Below, piece by piece: positions 62,735-64,000 of a stretch of 64,000 nt of DNA. The stretch is from Bacteroidales bacterium (GTDB taxonomy: Bacteria > Bacteroidota > Bacteroidia > Bacteroidales > UBA932): NCBI GenBank assembly GCA_017626355.1, contig JAGAIY010000020.1, positions 55,264 through 119,263 on the forward strand, read 5' to 3'. Below the pieces are notes generated by a model. The model did no database searches. It was given only the letters and a program-made list of their open reading frames with translations, and had not been told where the DNA came from. The position numbers were made by a program, and so were the translations under genes. How positions within the stretch are numbered: the first letter of the stretch is position 1; each line of letters begins with the position of its first letter.

Positions 62735-63763
62735 ATGGCGCACGATTTCGATCCCCACAAAGCTGTCGAGGGCAAAGATAAGGATTTGGACGGAATAATC
62801 CGTCCGCAGGACCTGAAGGAATTCACGGGTCAGGACAAGATTGTGACCAATCTCAAGATCTTCGTGGCGGCTGCCAGGATGAGAGGGGAGTCTCTTGACC
62901 ATGTACTGTTCCACGGCCCTCCAGGTCTGGGCAAGACCACGCTTGCACATATAATAGCCAACGAGCTGGGAGTCAATATGAAAGTGACTTCCGGACCTAT
63001 TCTTGACAAGCCCGGTGACCTTGCCGGTCTGCTTACGTCCCTTGATGAGGGAGACGTGCTTTTCATCGACGAGATCCATCGTCTGTCTCCGGTGGTGGAG
63101 GAGTATCTGTACTCGGCCATGGAGGACTATGTCATAGATATAATGATAGACAAGGGCCCGGGAGCACGTTCCGTGCGCATATCCCTGAATCCCTTCACCC
63201 TTGTCGGTGCGACGACAAGAAGCGGCCTTCTGACCTCTCCTCTGCGTGCGCGTTTCGGAATCACATGCGCGATGGAGTACTATGACACGATGACCCTCGT
63301 CAATATAATAAAGAGGAGCGCATCCATACTTAATATAGGAATAGAGCAGGATGCGGCTTATGAGATAGCCTTGAGGAGCCGCGGAACTCCGCGTATAGCC
63401 AATTCCCTCCTGCGCCGTGTCAGGGATTTCGCCCAGGTTATGGGTAACGGCAGCATAGACCTGGCCATCGCCCGTTATGCCCTTGACGCTCTGAACATAG
63501 ACAAGAGGGGACTGGATGCGATAGACAACAAGATCCTCAGGACCATAATAACGAAGTTCAAAGGCGGTCCTGTCGGAGTCAATACCATCGCGACCGCCGT
63601 CGGAGAAGACCAGGGAACGATAGAGGAGGTCTACGAACCTTTCCTTATAAAGGAAGGATTCATCAACCGCACACCTCGCGGAAGAGAGGCTACGGAACTT
63701 GCCTACAGGCATCTCGGACTGGAAAAAGGCAACATTAACCTTGACGGTCCGTCGCTGTTCTGA
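62735..63763 (+). CDS. ruvB: Holliday junction branch migration ATPase RuvB
   Basis: 342 residues from ATG 62735. AAA+ motor: [15 protein letters not shown], Walker [13 protein letters not shown], Walker B FIDEIHRL, and [14 protein letters not shown] containing the arginine finger. The C-terminal winged helix ends with [20 protein letters not shown]. Drives branch migration with RuvA. No ruvA or ruvC next to it. Shares a divergent upstream gap with the repair gene mfd. Confidence 0.97.
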   Translation: MAHDFDPHKAVEGKDKDLDGIIRPQDLKEFTGQDKIVTNLKIFVAAARMRGESLDHVLFHGPPGLGKTTLAHIIANELGVNMKVTSGPILDKPGDLAGLLTSLDEGDVLFIDEIHRLSPVVEEYLYSAMEDYVIDIMIDKGPGARSVRISLNPFTLVGATTRSGLLTSPLRARFGITCAMEYYDTMTLVNIIKRSASILNIGIEQDAAYEIALRSRGTPRIANSLLRRVRDFAQVMGNGSIDLAIARYALDALNIDKRGLDAIDNKILRTIITKFKGGPVGVNTIATAVGEDQGTIEEVYEPFLIKEGFINRTPRGREATELAYRHLGLEKGNINLDGPSLF

Positions 63764-63810
63764 CATAATTCAGGACCTGATAGGGAATAACCCTCTCATT
63801 AATGATAGGT

Positions 63811-63843
63811 ATTCGGCTGATTTAATTGCTAAATCGGCCGAAT
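63811..63843 (+). terminator. Hairpin after ruvB
   Basis: Arms ATTCGGCTGATTTA and TAAATCGGCCGAAT (one mismatch) with loop ATTGC, followed by TTCGTTAAAATT. It separates ruvB from the sdhA-like gene. Confidence 0.6.
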
Positions 63844-63885
63844 TTCGTTAAAATTGTGCCCGAAATTTCACTAACACACTATAAA

Positions 63886-64000
63886 ATGGCCGAAAAACTT
63901 ATTTCTAAGATTCCTGAGGGTCCTTTGGCCGAGAAATGGACAAAGCACAAATCTCAGATCCGTGTTGTCAGCCCTGGCAACAAAAGAAAACTCGAAGTCA
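63886..64000 (+). CDS. sdhA: Succinate dehydrogenase/fumarate reductase flavoprotein subunit, N-terminus (partial)
   Basis: Only 38 residues are in the window. SKIPEGPLAEKWTKHKSQIRVVSPGNKRKLEV closely follows the N-terminus of Bacteroidetes SdhA/FrdA (SKIPEGPLAEKW...NPANKRRLDI), which continues into the FAD-binding Rossmann motif outside this window. The enzyme links succinate/fumarate to menaquinone at the inner membrane. In this phylum sdhC normally precedes sdhA, but here ruvB and a hairpin lie upstream. Confidence 0.75.
   Translation, partial: MAEKLISKIPEGPLAEKWTKHKSQIRVVSPGNKRKLEV

Noticed and set aside
62693-63766. A 357-codon open frame on the minus strand opposite ruvB
   Set aside because: It is the complement of conserved ruvB codons; composition is biased to the shadow of RuvB and no domain is visible.

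Overview
The window looks like chromosome of a member of the Bacteroidales (Bacteroidota), probably a gut or rumen relative of Rikenellaceae/Alistipes. This is inferred from the S46 dipeptidyl-peptidase, the complete type V (FimA/Mfa1) fimbrial locus, GH127, GH97 and DUF5060/DUF4038 glycosidases, the Bacteroidetes promoter element TAnnTTTG, the near absence of Shine-Dalgarno sequences, and the coaX / outer membrane protein / TPR / lptC / PpiD-like gene order. I see no rRNA, tRNA, CRISPR array, transposase or phage gene. Layout: 0-4.2 kb holds the tail of an XRE regulator, then rnhB, an S46 peptidase and mrp, ending in a strong terminator. 4.3-10.6 kb is a plus-strand cassette: a membrane tetraheme cytochrome fused to an FGE/SUMF1-like domain, a Tat lipoprotein Gfo/Idh/MocA dehydrogenase, a Tat lipoprotein TIM-barrel sugar isomerase/lyase and a GH127 lipoprotein. 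It ends in a perfect 46-bp palindrome. 10.7-18.9 kb is on the minus strand: a DUF5060/DUF4038 glycosidase, a repeat-rich gap, tryptophanase, a GH97 alpha-galactosidase and mutS. 19-23 kb holds a glycosyltransferase and a YfhO-like membrane protein on plus. An NSS-family transporter, folA, thyA and galM follow on minus, with short repeats on both sides of thyA. 27.1-38.6 kb is a seven-gene minus-strand fimbrial operon: DUF3575 barrel, OmpA/TPR protein, major fimbrillin, anchor, and three large accessory lipoproteins. A membrane-bound AraC-type regulator is divergent from it. 40-47.9 kb has two thioredoxin-like lipoproteins, a 1044-residue metalloprotease-propeller-barrel protein, a CpXC protein, galK and a secreted EEP-family nuclease/phosphatase. 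48-53 kb has ychF, a small ABM-domain protein and a tandem pair of secreted deacetylase-like proteins. 53-64 kb has the envelope-biogenesis operon (PpiD-like, LptC, TPR, barrel, CoaX), mfd, ruvB and the start of sdhA/frdA. How the genes work together: the most distinctive unit is the 4.3-10.6 kb cassette. Every product carries an export or membrane signal and the first gene brings an electron-transfer module, so I propose a respiratory-chain-linked periplasmic sugar oxidation system feeding on arabinofuranosides or related glycosides. The fimbrial locus is the other large accessory unit. It shows signs of differential expression (a strong hairpin after the major subunit) and of tip-domain exchange (a low-GC segment inside one gene).
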